Positions 17,918-27,040 of a DNA stretch of 64,000 nucleotides are shown here, piece after piece; positions within the stretch are counted from its first letter, which is position 1; every line of letters begins with the position of its first letter. The notes under the pieces were generated by a model. That model did no database searches, was not told the origin of the DNA, and saw nothing but the letters and a program-made list of their open reading frames with translations. Made by a program: the position numbers and the translations under genes. The DNA comes from a virus, in IMG/VR virus record IMGVR_UViG_3300033064_003914, positions 1 through 64,000 of that record; one strand, 5' to 3'.

Positions 17918-18724
17918 TTAAAATCCTCGCTTATCTAGCATTTCTTGAATCTTTGCTGCGCGCTGACTTACCGCGCCGGGAGTAATATTTAACTTTTGCG
18001 CAATCTCTTGCACGCTGGCGCGGCTGCGTCCATTGCGCCCAAGTGCCATGTCCATGATCAGTTTATTAGGCGGGCTTAAGTCGCCGTATACAAAATCGGC
18101 CCACGCGTCCTGCTCTTTATTCTGCCCGGGTATTTTGCTGGCAACTCCGCCGCTATCTGCGTAATCGTCTGCTGTCTCAATCACAGTCGAGCCCTCGGCG
18201 ATCGGTTTGTGGAACTGCCGAATTTTCTTTATCCTCCGCACCGATAAGCCGATATCGTCTGCGATTTCGTCGTCGCTGGGGTCACGACTAAGCCGATCAC
18301 GCAGCGAGTTTTCTGCCTCTGTTAACTTTTGAAAATCTAGGCCGACTTGTTCTGGTATTCCTATAATGTTTTGTTCTTGCGCTGCTAGCCGGCGCAGACT
18401 TTGCATTTGCGATAACAAATGCGTTTTTACGTTTCCGCGAACCGGATCAAATGTTTGCAGCGCTTTAAGCGCCATCAACCGCGCCCGGCTGCGCATTGCT
18501 GGTGACGGGTTAGCTCCGGCATAGCTAGACACAGCCGTATCCACAATCGGTTGAATTTCAGCTAATATGTTTGTGTTTTGCTCAGGTGTTTGATTTTTAA
18601 ACCAGTTAGCGTGCATGCTGCCAAAATCCACGCCAGCAGCAGGTGGCTTTTGCTCAGAGAACGGTTTGGGGATATCGCCTAGTATGGACGGCATTCCGGC
18701 GTTTTGCGGTGATTGAATATTCAT
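17918..18724 (-). CDS. Sigma-70-like factor inside the tail module
   Basis: 268 residues from the ATG at 18724 (MNIQSPQNAG); the longer frame would overlap the hub gene by 34 bases. Residues about 85-110 (MALKALQTFDPVRGNVKTHL) match sigma region 2. Residues about 140-168 (LRDRLSRDPSDDEIADDIGL) match the region 3 helix seen in FliA-type factors. Residues about 236-262 (VQEIAQKLNITPGAVSQRA) form the region 4 helix-turn-helix. Region 1.1 is absent and the N-terminus is Pro-rich. It likely directs the phage polymerase, or host polymerase, to phage promoters. Its place between hub and baseplate genes suggests late expression and possibly packaging in the virion. A DNA-binding baseplate protein is the alternative. 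Confidence 0.75.
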   Translation of the reverse strand: MNIQSPQNAGMPSILGDIPKPFSEQKPPAAGVDFGSMHANWFKNQTPEQNTNILAEIQPIVDTAVSSYAGANPSPAMRSRARLMALKALQTFDPVRGNVKTHLLSQMQSLRRLAAQEQNIIGIPEQVGLDFQKLTEAENSLRDRLSRDPSDDEIADDIGLSVRRIKKIRQFHKPIAEGSTVIETADDYADSGGVASKIPGQNKEQDAWADFVYGDLSPPNKLIMDMALGRNGRSRASVQEIAQKLNITPGAVSQRAAKIQEMLDKRGF

Positions 18725-18729
18725 TGTTG

Positions 18730-20403
18730 TTATTCCGGAATTGCTAACGGGCCGTCGTGCCATGGGTCGCCGTCTGCGTATAGCGGGGGCTTTTCCACGG
18801 AGTACACTTCCGACGTACTTTCTGTTTCTGTTTTTGTGTGGGCAATAGCAAACGATGTGCCGGCTGTGCTGCGCTCTGCGTTTATCACGTAAGACGCCGA
18901 CATAACGGACGCGATTACAAACTCCTCCGGGTTTTCAGCAGCTTTTTCTCTGTTTTCGTCGCGTTTGGGTAAAACAATTTTAACGATACTGCCGGGCGCT
19001 ATATCAAAACGAAGCGGACCAGATAACTCACCATAGCGCTGCTGTAGCACCTCACTCACAAACCAGTGCTGTGCAAACGCGTCTAACGTCGATATATTTG
19101 ATTCGTAAGCCTCGCCCGCGGGCGCTGGTACGTCCGGCCCGGTGCCAGCTTTTGTGCCAGCAGCAGGGGCAGCCGCAGTTCGAGAGCCGACGACGGCTTG
19201 AGACGCAGAAACGGCCGCAGCGCCAAGGTTAGCAAACCACGCTGGCGGAGCTTTAAAAAGTTTTAAGCCGCGTTTAGTTTCCGGCGTTGTGCTTGTTGGG
19301 TATGTCGCAAAAGCGCGGTAATAGCCGATTGGTTTTGGCGCGGAGGCTGGCGAGTCCACACGACCACCGCCAACTTTTGAATCTAGCGGATAGCAGATAA
19401 CAACTGACTCTAAAATTTGCGACATATTTGCGTTGAAGTTACCGTAACTGTATTCAGCTGCGGTTATTTTCTTGCCGCCATCTTTCCACCGCAGGCCCGC
19501 GCAAAAAGGAATTGGCAGCGCCCAATCAACCGCCGGAGACACAGCAAACAAAAATTGCGCTGCATATTCTGTAATCAGTTTTGACCAAAAACTATTTTGC
19601 GCGTACGAGTCGCCGATTGTTTTTGTGAAATACTCAGACAGCGAAATTGTCAGTCCTGTGTTAGAGCCAGCTGCGCTCACATAAAACTGCAGCGGTTTAT
19701 AGTACGCCGCGCCAGTTCCGGGCATCCGCTCTAACGCTTTTTTCGCTGCGTTATTTAATTCTAATTCCTTACCGCTGTCGGGAACTACACCCGGTTGTTG
19801 CACTGTAGACGCAAACCCCGCAATTTTTTCAAACAGCGGCTTAATAGCTTTTTGCCATAAATCACCGCGTATGTTTGCAACACTAAAGAAACCGCTAGCA
19901 AAACCTGGGGTACCGCCAGCAGACGGCGTTTGAGCATATCGCTCCTGCACGGCCGCCTGCGCGTAATCCATCGGCGCCCCGGGGAACCAGTTGCCGTTAA
20001 TAGCCGAAGAGTTGTTTAAGTCGTCGAGCCAGTGAACCAGATTGATCACGTAGTTGGCTTGATTAATCGAGCGCTGATAGCCTATCCCGGCCAAAAACCC
20101 GTCAAATATTTTAAACGTGCCTTCTTGTACTTTTGTGGTGTCTCCTCCGCCCGTTGTTATTTTTAACCTAACCTCAACCTTCTGCCGCGGTTTTAATTTG
20201 CTTTTTAGGTCGTGAATTGAGGCGGCTTTGCCGGTTATCGGGTTGTAGCCGGTTGCAAGTATTAACGAGGCCGTCGGTATCGTATTAAGCGCGAATGACG
20301 CAGACGCCGACACGATATCCGGAATTTCCGCGACGAGGCTGCCGTCATCTTCATAGACGGTAGCCCACACCTTAAATTTTGCGGAGACGTACTTGTCAGC
20401 CAT
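18730..20403 (-). CDS. Putative baseplate hub protein
   Basis: 557 residues, start ATG 20403, overlapping the previous stop by 8 bases. The N-terminal 150 residues are beta-rich (AKFKVWATVYEDDGSLVAEI; KVEVRLKITTGG; FKIFDGFLAGIG), like the first domain of gp27/gpD hub proteins, where a phrase for 'function, feature and excursion of the hub' ends in a G-F/Y turn. A helical insert and an Ala/Pro linker near 400 follow. The C-terminal part (LRFDIAPGSIVKIVLPKR; EFVIASVMSASYVIN) resembles an OB-like hub domain. Its place between tape measure and baseplate J supports this. Confidence in the exact family is moderate. Confidence 0.6.
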   Translation of the reverse strand: MADKYVSAKFKVWATVYEDDGSLVAEIPDIVSASASFALNTIPTASLILATGYNPITGKAASIHDLKSKLKPRQKVEVRLKITTGGGDTTKVQEGTFKIFDGFLAGIGYQRSINQANYVINLVHWLDDLNNSSAINGNWFPGAPMDYAQAAVQERYAQTPSAGGTPGFASGFFSVANIRGDLWQKAIKPLFEKIAGFASTVQQPGVVPDSGKELELNNAAKKALERMPGTGAAYYKPLQFYVSAAGSNTGLTISLSEYFTKTIGDSYAQNSFWSKLITEYAAQFLFAVSPAVDWALPIPFCAGLRWKDGGKKITAAEYSYGNFNANMSQILESVVICYPLDSKVGGGRVDSPASAPKPIGYYRAFATYPTSTTPETKRGLKLFKAPPAWFANLGAAAVSASQAVVGSRTAAAPAAGTKAGTGPDVPAPAGEAYESNISTLDAFAQHWFVSEVLQQRYGELSGPLRFDIAPGSIVKIVLPKRDENREKAAENPEEFVIASVMSASYVINAERSTAGTSFAIAHTKTETESTSEVYSVEKPPLYADGDPWHDGPLAIPE

Positions 20404-21400
20404 TTTTTAACTCGTTTGTGCGGTAAATCATGGCTAGGGTAAACGCGGCTAGGCGGTATCCCGGGTCAGAGTTATCAAACCAGATATTTTTAAACGTGGC
20501 GTATGGCTCTATGTTATTTTGCACGCCAAACAGCTCGAGATATGTCGGCTCGCCCAAAAACTCTAGCTGTGGCAGGCATGTCGTAACTGCGCTACCGGGA
20601 CGCGAGTAAACACGCACCGTCCAGCTCGACAGCAGTACGGGCGCCAACACTATTTCCATTCTGCGCCGCATAGCGAGCACTTCTGGCGTTGTGTCTGTTT
20701 CAAGAATAACGCGGTCATCTGTTTCTTGCAGTAAAAACCAAAAAGGCGGTAGGTCGTCTGCGTCAAAATCTTCTAGCAACATCTGCGGAACGTCGCCGTA
20801 TATGTCCGCCACGCGAAACTCAAGATCACTATCAAACAAAGGAATAGGCGCCGACAAGTCGCTAATTGGGATATCTCCGGCAGTAAGCGCGAGCGTGTTT
20901 TCGCCGTTACTCATCCACGGAACCAGCTCGTTTGTGGATTTTTTAGACGCTTCGGCGGTTACTTTGATTTTCTGCTCAGTACCTTCACTGATAAGTTGGA
21001 TGTAGTATTCGCGAAATGCGCGGCCTTGCATATTGTCAGGATTTATTTGCCCGTTGAAGTAAATACGGGCGTTGTGCGCGCCGGCAGTGCGGTTGTACGT
21101 GAGTTGCTTTTGCGCCGTGTAAAACGGGCTAATGTTTTGCGGCCAGTATGTTACGCGGGGATCTAACGCGTAAATAAACTCAGCCAGCTCTGTCTGGTGA
21201 ATTAGACTGAGTAGTTCGTGCGCCCGAAAGTTCATAAAAACTTTGTCCGGATTTGCGCCAAATAATATCTTGTGCGGTAAGGCCAAGTATGACGGCAAAA
21301 CGACCGGTGCGTATGTCGGGATGTACTCTTCTCCTAGCATGCCGGGCAGATAAGCCGTGCTTGGAATATTGAGCAGTAACGTTCGTGCGTGATTGATCAT
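20396..21400 (-). CDS. Tail or baseplate protein of unknown family
   Basis: 334 residues using the ATG at 21400 (MINHARTLLLNIPS), 21 bases after the previous stop. The longer frame starts with an Arg-rich segment inside the upstream gene and is rejected. Features include LPHKILFGANPDKVFMNF, a beta-rich centre, and a C-terminal AAFTLAMIYRTNEL. Proteins of this size between tape measure and hub usually connect the tail tube to the baseplate hub, and that role is inferred. No catalytic motif is seen. Confidence 0.6.
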   Translation of the reverse strand: MINHARTLLLNIPSTAYLPGMLGEEYIPTYAPVVLPSYLALPHKILFGANPDKVFMNFRAHELLSLIHQTELAEFIYALDPRVTYWPQNISPFYTAQKQLTYNRTAGAHNARIYFNGQINPDNMQGRAFREYYIQLISEGTEQKIKVTAEASKKSTNELVPWMSNGENTLALTAGDIPISDLSAPIPLFDSDLEFRVADIYGDVPQMLLEDFDADDLPPFWFLLQETDDRVILETDTTPEVLAMRRRMEIVLAPVLLSSWTVRVYSRPGSAVTTCLPQLEFLGEPTYLELFGVQNNIEPYATFKNIWFDNSDPGYRLAAFTLAMIYRTNELKNG

Positions 21401-21420
21401 ATAGTTGCTGCGTCGTGAAA

Positions 21421-21939
21421 TTAGACTACTCCCCCGCCGGCGTCGCCAAGGTAAGTGTCTGTTAGCGGGGCCGTAAGTGGCGGAGCGTCGAGGATCACAC
21501 TGTACTGCAGCGTCCACTGCATAATCGGAAACGCCGGATTTGGTATGTCCATTCGAATACCAGTTAAAAATCCGAGTAACACGCCATAACCGGCGGCAGT
21601 AATAGTAGTTGGCGTTAACGTGCGCGCTAGCCGGTTATTCATGTAATAACCGTATACGCCACTTGGGTTTCCGCCTGCTTGTGTCATGCATTCAGTAAAA
21701 CCGATCCCAGATAACGTAAGCTGGCCAAGCCTGTCACCAAACGAGTACACATAAATAAACTCATCTAGGGTGTGTAGGAACTGATGGTTTGTGCCAAGAT
21801 CTAATGAAAACCCTGTGATCGGCACCGTGGCGCTGAAGTTTTCAACTTTAATGGCGACAATTCGGTCTGTGCTTGTGCAATTATTGTTTTCGGCTTTAAC
21901 GCGCAACACGCCGCCTTCACATGGTACAAATACTGACAT
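21421..21939 (-). CDS. Tail-tube-initiator-like small protein
   Basis: 172 residues, start ATG 21939. The sequence is almost entirely beta-like (RIVAIKVENFSATVPITGFS; FIYVYSFGDRLGQLTLSGIG) with a central FTECMTQAGGNPSG loop. Small beta proteins immediately after the tape measure are often tube-initiator or hub-cap proteins (gp48/gp54 or distal tail analogues). That assignment is inferred from position and secondary structure, as no signature motif is visible. Confidence 0.55.
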   Translation of the reverse strand: MSVFVPCEGGVLRVKAENNNCTSTDRIVAIKVENFSATVPITGFSLDLGTNHQFLHTLDEFIYVYSFGDRLGQLTLSGIGFTECMTQAGGNPSGVYGYYMNNRLARTLTPTTITAAGYGVLLGFLTGIRMDIPNPAFPIMQWTLQYSVILDAPPLTAPLTDTYLGDAGGGVV

Positions 21940-21961
21940 AATTTAACTCGTTGTGCGGTGT

Positions 21962-24900
21962 TTATGCTGGCACTGCAACAGGCGGCGACCCGGGCGTAGT
22001 CGGCTCATGCGTCGTGTCGCTCATAAAATCAACCAATGCTGTGTCCATGTCTTTAATTCTAATTGACCCTGTGATGGTTATCGGCTCTCTGCTTGGTTTT
22101 GTTCCGGCGCTCGCGGTGGTCGTGGCTACATCTTTTGTTCCACCCAACCCGCCAGTTAGCAATTCGCTAATCGCGCTTACAGCGCCACTTGCCAGTTCTT
22201 TTCCAAAACCATCTGGTAATTTAAAGTTAGTGACCGTGATGTTTTCTATCTTTACGTCTTTAAATAAATTACCAACAGCGGCGGTGAGCCCAGCCGTTAG
22301 CTCGCCAAGAGCCCCGCTTGCGCCAGATAAACTGCCAGCTGCGCTATTTATTTTTTGTTCTTCAGTAGCAGCATTTTTGGCAATGTCGGCGGCTGTATTT
22401 TCTCTACTTGTTACTCCCTTTTCTTCGTTTAAAACAACGTCTTTGGTGACATTTTCGGTAAACGCTTCAGGACTAGCTGTTGTTTCGTCTAATAATTGTT
22501 GTTGCTCTTTAGTTAACGTCTTGCCTTCTTTTTGCGCTGTTACTGCGGCGGCGAGATCGCCGCCAACTTTTCCCTCGTCAACAGCTCTGGTTAACGCAGT
22601 TAAACGTCCGGAGGAAGCGGCTTGAGAGGCAAAGCTGCCCGCGCCCATTCGGCTAAATCCGCCCATGCTATTTACGTTGTGAGAAAATTGCGCCATAACT
22701 GCAATTTTCTCGGCTTGCGCTGCGTCAACGTTGTCGTCAGTAAGTGCGGCTTTAACTTCGTCAATATTACCGGAGTTGGTAATAAAGTTAGTTAAAGCTT
22801 CGGTAGACTTTGTTTTTCCAGCAAGATCAACGCCGTAACTCTCAAGTAATGTACTTGCGTTAATATTACCTTCGTCCATTTGGCGCCCGAGCTTGCCAAT
22901 TGCGCCTATACGTTTTTTATCTTGATCGTCAATGCCGGCGTGCCACGCGTCTGACCTATTAATCGCTTCGATAGCATTTGCGTTCGTAAGCTCGCCGGCT
23001 TGCACAATGCCCAAACCGCGCCTGTCGCTTTCACCTTGCAGGTCTTTGTGCGCAGCAAGCCGTTTAAATGCGGCTTGCGCTTCTTCGCTGTTTACATCTT
23101 GGAATACAGCAGCTGCCCCTGCCGCGCTGACGCCAGTTATGGTGCTATACATCTGTTTGAACGCGTCGGTTGTTGTCCCATCTTTAGCAATAGTTGCCAT
23201 ACGCGTAACAAGCGCATCATCAGATACAAATTTATCTTTGCCTTCAAAGTTTTCCCCGGTGCCAGCAAAACGTTTTTTAAACTCGTCCATCCCGATTTTG
23301 CCTTCAGTCACTTCAGCTGCAAAATCAGCCTTTTCTTCTTCTGTGTTTATCGTGGCGCCGGCGTACTGTCCGCGGAGATCTGCAAACGCCGTTTCTAACC
23401 TCGGGTCATTTTCAGCTAAGCCGGTCATCACTTCTTTAGTTTGCTTTACAGAATCTATAGAACCCAAAACTTGCTCAAGCGCAGACGCCGAGCTGTCGCT
23501 GCCGAGCATGTCTGAAAAGCGCTGCAGCATATTGCTGCCGTCGTCGAGGTTGAACTCCAGCCCGGCGCGCGTTATGTTTCTGCGCCGTCGGCCCGAGCTA
23601 GCGGCCGCCGTGCGCGCATTAAGCCGCTGTTGCATTTCTGGCAGGCTTATATTGAACTCACCTTGCACAAAAGTGCCGGTCTCGGCGTATTGCTGCGCGG
23701 CATAATTTCGCGCTTCGGCCTCGTTTGCAAACATGCCCTCCCGCCCGATCAGCAATCTATTAGCCTCGGTCACGATGTCGGCCGGATCTGTAAGATCTTT
23801 GCGGTTTTCTTTTACGTAATCCATCATCGACGACCGCATAGCTGTGTACAGCGTATCTACACGTTCTTCGCCGGTCATGGTTGTATTTACGTCGTCAATA
23901 ACGGCGCGAGAAAATCCGCTGCCCATAGTTTGCATTAAATTCAGCCGCTGCTCTTCGCTCATGTTCGGATCTTTTATCCGCTGCAGCAAATCAGCATTAC
24001 CAGCAAAATTGTTCTCAATGTATTTCTTGTACTCAGCGCCTTGCGCGCCAGCTACAGCGCCCGCAAGAGGAATTAAATACTCTTGTGAATTTGGGTCACG
24101 CACCAGCGAGTCAAAATGCGAGGCTGATAACCCAGCTTGCTCGCGGAGCCTTCCAAAAAATTCACCCGGGCGGCGGGCGAACTCCTCCATAATGTTTACG
24201 GTGTCTGTGCCGTTGTTATACGTAGTTTCTCCGCGCTCTAACGCAGCTACCATTTCGGCAGCTTCGCTGTTTTTTAAATTTGGGTCTTCGGCGACGGCGC
24301 GGGCCATTGCGCCAAGATATTTTCCAGTCATAGACGCATCGCCGCGCATACCAGAATCCAGCGCTGCAAGAACGGCTTTATCAGCGTCGATGCGCCCGAA
24401 GCCCGGCGTAAACGCGCCGGTGTCTCGCATAGCCCGGCCCTGCTCCATAGCGCTTATCGAGTTTTGGGCCGCCATTTCAGGCGTTAACCCGTATTGCTGC
24501 GCAAGCGCGCCGCCACGAGCAGACAGCCCCATGAGCGCCTCTAAACTAACGCCGGAGTCGCGCGAAGCTAATTGTGTCCGGCGCATTAAATTTTCAATCT
24601 TGCCGGGGCTCATCGTCGTCATTGAGTTTTGCGTAAGCGCTTCCATAGCCGCCATAAGCTGGCCCATCGGCGCGTTGCTAATACCGTTGTCGCCGAAGAT
24701 TTGCCTAACGGAAGCGACAGCCTCGGTGTAACCCTTTAACGAGCTTGCCACCCGAGTAGCGTCTATTTTTCGGATGGCCTGTGAGCCGCCTGTTAATTTC
24801 TCTATGTCTTCAAGCGGCGAGTTATTTGCAATTGCATCTTGGATCTCTTTTGAAAACCCGCCAATAGTTTTACCGACGTCTGAGTCCGCCGCAGCGCCTG

Positions 24901-25624
24901 CCAGTTCTTTTTGGCGCGCGCTATCGCCCATCTTGCTAACACTTTGCGGTAGAAGCCCGCGGCGCGATAAGTCCGTCATCATGCCGCCAACGCGGCCAGC
25001 AGAAAAACCAGACACATCATTCAGGTCAGCGTCGGGGCCGTATAGATTGCCATACAGCGCGTCTGAAAACTCAGTTAGCGACTCCCCGCTCATTGAGTCT
25101 GTCCCGTTAACACTGTCTGAACGGGAAAAGCCTACCTGATTTACAGCGCGCTGGAGTTGAACCGGATCTCCACGCCGCCCAAAAAATAAATCTTCGGAGG
25201 CCTGCGGCCCGATCAGCATTTCAGACATCATCATGCCGAACTGACTATTTACAGTCCCAGCAAGATTGTTTAACTGCGCTGCGCCCATCTGACTTAACGG
25301 GCTGTTGTCAAACTTGTTACGGATGCCCTTAAACTGCTGGAACATGATTCCGGTGCCGCGATCCCGCGCAGACTGCTCTGCCGTCCGGGACGCCTGCATG
25401 TACTTCGAGGACGCCATTTGGTCCATTACGCTTTGAGCCGGAAACTGCTCCGGAATAAAAGCGCCGCCCATAAACTGCTGCAGCATCGGCATGCCGAACT
25501 GCGCAAAAGCAAGATCTATTTGCGGGTTTCCGGTCCCGAGCGAGTTAAACATGGGCCGCGGAGTGCCCATTATCGGCTGCTGATTGCCGTAGCCTTGCAT
25601 CGCTGGGTTAAACGGCTCAGCCAT
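21962..25624 (-). CDS. Tail tape measure protein
   Basis: 1220 residues, start ATG 25624 immediately after the chaperone extension stop. It is long, helical, low in Cys, and rich in Ala, Gly, Met and Gln, especially near the N-terminus (PQIDLAFAQFGMPMLQQFMG). Gly/Ala-rich helices in the last third (SAAGSLSGASGALGELTAGL) suit membrane insertion during DNA delivery. It lies directly downstream of the frameshifted chaperone pair, the standard position of the tape measure. Using about 1.5 angstrom per residue for a mainly helical tape, the tail would be roughly 180 nm; this is a rule-of-thumb estimate. No peptidase or lysozyme domain is recognised. Confidence 0.8.
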   Translation of the reverse strand: MAEPFNPAMQGYGNQQPIMGTPRPMFNSLGTGNPQIDLAFAQFGMPMLQQFMGGAFIPEQFPAQSVMDQMASSKYMQASRTAEQSARDRGTGIMFQQFKGIRNKFDNSPLSQMGAAQLNNLAGTVNSQFGMMMSEMLIGPQASEDLFFGRRGDPVQLQRAVNQVGFSRSDSVNGTDSMSGESLTEFSDALYGNLYGPDADLNDVSGFSAGRVGGMMTDLSRRGLLPQSVSKMGDSARQKELAGAAADSDVGKTIGGFSKEIQDAIANNSPLEDIEKLTGGSQAIRKIDATRVASSLKGYTEAVASVRQIFGDNGISNAPMGQLMAAMEALTQNSMTTMSPGKIENLMRRTQLASRDSGVSLEALMGLSARGGALAQQYGLTPEMAAQNSISAMEQGRAMRDTGAFTPGFGRIDADKAVLAALDSGMRGDASMTGKYLGAMARAVAEDPNLKNSEAAEMVAALERGETTYNNGTDTVNIMEEFARRPGEFFGRLREQAGLSASHFDSLVRDPNSQEYLIPLAGAVAGAQGAEYKKYIENNFAGNADLLQRIKDPNMSEEQRLNLMQTMGSGFSRAVIDDVNTTMTGEERVDTLYTAMRSSMMDYVKENRKDLTDPADIVTEANRLLIGREGMFANEAEARNYAAQQYAETGTFVQGEFNISLPEMQQRLNARTAAASSGRRRRNITRAGLEFNLDDGSNMLQRFSDMLGSDSSASALEQVLGSIDSVKQTKEVMTGLAENDPRLETAFADLRGQYAGATINTEEEKADFAAEVTEGKIGMDEFKKRFAGTGENFEGKDKFVSDDALVTRMATIAKDGTTTDAFKQMYSTITGVSAAGAAAVFQDVNSEEAQAAFKRLAAHKDLQGESDRRGLGIVQAGELTNANAIEAINRSDAWHAGIDDQDKKRIGAIGKLGRQMDEGNINASTLLESYGVDLAGKTKSTEALTNFITNSGNIDEVKAALTDDNVDAAQAEKIAVMAQFSHNVNSMGGFSRMGAGSFASQAASSGRLTALTRAVDEGKVGGDLAAAVTAQKEGKTLTKEQQQLLDETTASPEAFTENVTKDVVLNEEKGVTSRENTAADIAKNAATEEQKINSAAGSLSGASGALGELTAGLTAAVGNLFKDVKIENITVTNFKLPDGFGKELASGAVSAISELLTGGLGGTKDVATTTASAGTKPSREPITITGSIRIKDMDTALVDFMSDTTHEPTTPGSPPVAVPA

Positions 25625-25626
25625 AG

Positions 25627-26109
25627 TTAACTTCCCGCGTCTTTAATTTCTTCTTCGGCCGGCGGTTGTTGGCTAGCGACCAGAGCCCGATATTGCGCTA
25701 TTAAATGCCCGTATTTTCCGTCTATTGTATCGTTTTTACTCGACTTTTCCTCGACCTCAATCCACGGGAATATATTAGCCTGGATTTTCTCTAAGGCGGC
25801 TGCTGCCCGCGCTTTCATATTTTGCCAGCTATCCGCCTCCAAATTGCTGTGGCTAACGTAAGCTAGCCAGTGATTATGCGCCGCAGCAATTAACTTGCTG
25901 TCCTCTTGCCGCGCCATTTCACGAATAATTAAAACGTGCTTTACGCGCCACTTGCTGTCATAGGGATCGCATTTCGCGTAATCTATAGCGCCCGATGCAG
26001 CGGCCCGCACCATTAGCGCAGCGATTCGATCCCTCACCAAAAATTTGGCTCTAGCGCCATGGCCTCCAGTGCTTCGTATAGCCGCTGAAACTGCCGAAAC
26101 TGATTGCAA
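25627..26109 (-). CDS. Tail assembly chaperone, frameshift extension (T-like part)
   Basis: An open frame of 160 codons in the -1 frame relative to the upstream chaperone gene, overlapping it by 76 bases. It has an ATG at 26109, but the slippery heptamer at 26040-26046 indicates it is mainly made as a fusion. After slippage, translation continues as LVRDRIAALMVRAAASG, giving 330 residues from the first frame plus 137 from this one. The sequence is helical, with FPWIEVEEKSSK near the end. In lambda and many other tailed phages the G-T fusion recruits tail tube subunits to the tape measure. The tape measure gene follows three bases later. Confidence 0.85.
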   Translation of the reverse strand: MQSVSAVSAAIRSTGGHGARAKFLVRDRIAALMVRAAASGAIDYAKCDPYDSKWRVKHVLIIREMARQEDSKLIAAAHNHWLAYVSHSNLEADSWQNMKARAAAALEKIQANIFPWIEVEEKSSKNDTIDGKYGHLIAQYRALVASQQPPAEEEIKDAGS

Positions 26110-27029
26110 ACTAATCTTCGTGTAACCTCTATTTTTAACACGTCCAAAACTACGTAATTCCGCAAACGGGTCAAAGGATCTAACTCTTTATTGTCGGTTT
26201 TGTTTGGAAGCTCCACGCTAGCAACGTTTTCCAGTTCAGGCACGAGCGCGATTACTTTGTCGTCAACTACCACCGCTTCTATTGAACAAGCGAGCCTATA
26301 CTCGAAAAAGCGCAGGAACCATTCTGTGTCGCTGCCGAATCCGTCGCGTTTCTGATCCAACAGCATTTGATGGTGGATTTGTCTGTTCTCTTCTGCTAGC
26401 ATTCCGCGAAACTTAACGTTGTAACGCCCGCCCATAATTGAGTAATTTTTATGCATTCGTGCGCCGCCAAGAATGCTGGCCACAAATATCTCTTTATCGA
26501 CCTCAGTTGGATTACTTTCATATTTTTGCCGCATATCCCAGCTGCAACGCGGGCAGAACGGCTCAATAACAGGCGCCAGTAAATTTACGGGCGGCTCGGG
26601 TGGTTCAGTCACAATTGGCGGGACGGGCTCCTCTGTTGCGCTCGCTTTGGTTTCTGCGGCCGCTTCTTGCGTGTCGGCGGATGCTGTCGCGCGGTCGTCA
26701 ACTATTGCCGGCCCCGCATCCATTTCCGATACTTTCTCGTATAACTCGCGCATATTCGGCGACATGCCCGCTGTCTTCTTCGCTTTCTCCGCGCGTTCTT
26801 GTTCTGCTATAGCTTGTACTTTTGCAGCCGCGAGTTTCTGCTTTATTAGCTCTACGTCTTTTTCGCTCATGGCGCTGGCGTCTACGTATAGCCCGGGGAC
26901 TTTACTAGCCGGCGTACGTTCGTGAATACTGGCAAGCAACTCGCCCATGTTCTCTGGAACTGGATCGCCTAGCTGCCACCCAAATTGCTGCAGCGTCTTT
27001 TTCGTCAGTTCCGACATATACTCGGCCAT
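26034..27029 (-). CDS. Tail assembly chaperone (G-like part)
   Basis: 331 residues, start ATG 27029 with an AAGGAG site. The N-terminal 150 residues are helical and acidic with a Pro/Glu-rich linker (PPIVTEPPEPPVN). The C-terminal half has FCPRCSWDMRQKYE followed by FVASILGGARMHKNYSIMGG and a helical end, a pattern I associate with chaperone proteins of large contractile-tail phages. The frame ends in Asn-Phe-Trp-stop, with an A AAT TTT slippery site two codons before the stop. Most ribosomes should end here, and a minority should continue into the overlapping frame. The ratio of short to long form normally controls tail assembly. Confidence 0.85.
   Translation of the reverse strand: MAEYMSELTKKTLQQFGWQLGDPVPENMGELLASIHERTPASKVPGLYVDASAMSEKDVELIKQKLAAAKVQAIAEQERAEKAKKTAGMSPNMRELYEKVSEMDAGPAIVDDRATASADTQEAAAETKASATEEPVPPIVTEPPEPPVNLLAPVIEPFCPRCSWDMRQKYESNPTEVDKEIFVASILGGARMHKNYSIMGGRYNVKFRGMLAEENRQIHHQMLLDQKRDGFGSDTEWFLRFFEYRLACSIEAVVVDDKVIALVPELENVASVELPNKTDNKELDPLTRLRNYVVLDVLKIEVTRRLVCNQFRQFQRLYEALEAMALEPNFW
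26040..26046 (-). promoter_or_regulatory. Programmed -1 ribosomal frameshift site (A AAT TTT)
   Basis: On the minus strand the zero frame reads CCA AAT TTT TGG TGA. This places the canonical X XXY YYZ heptamer A-AAT-TTT exactly in phase, directly before the last sense codon. Slipping back one base gives AAA TTT TTG GTG and enters the overlapping frame, which stays open for 137 more codons. Frame arithmetic on the two reading frames confirms a -1 relation. I did not identify a stimulatory stem or upstream Shine-Dalgarno with confidence. Confidence 0.85.
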
Positions 27030-27040
27030 CTTGGCTCCTT

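Noticed and set aside
21401-21517. N-terminal extension of the 334-residue tail gene
   Set aside because: It overlaps the end of the previous gene and encodes an Arg-rich run; the ATG at 21400 lies just after the stop.
21951-25139. Several plus-strand frames of 120-295 codons opposite the tape measure
   Set aside because: They are Ser/Ala/Pro-rich mirror frames of a helical minus-strand protein, without ribosome sites or recognisable domains.
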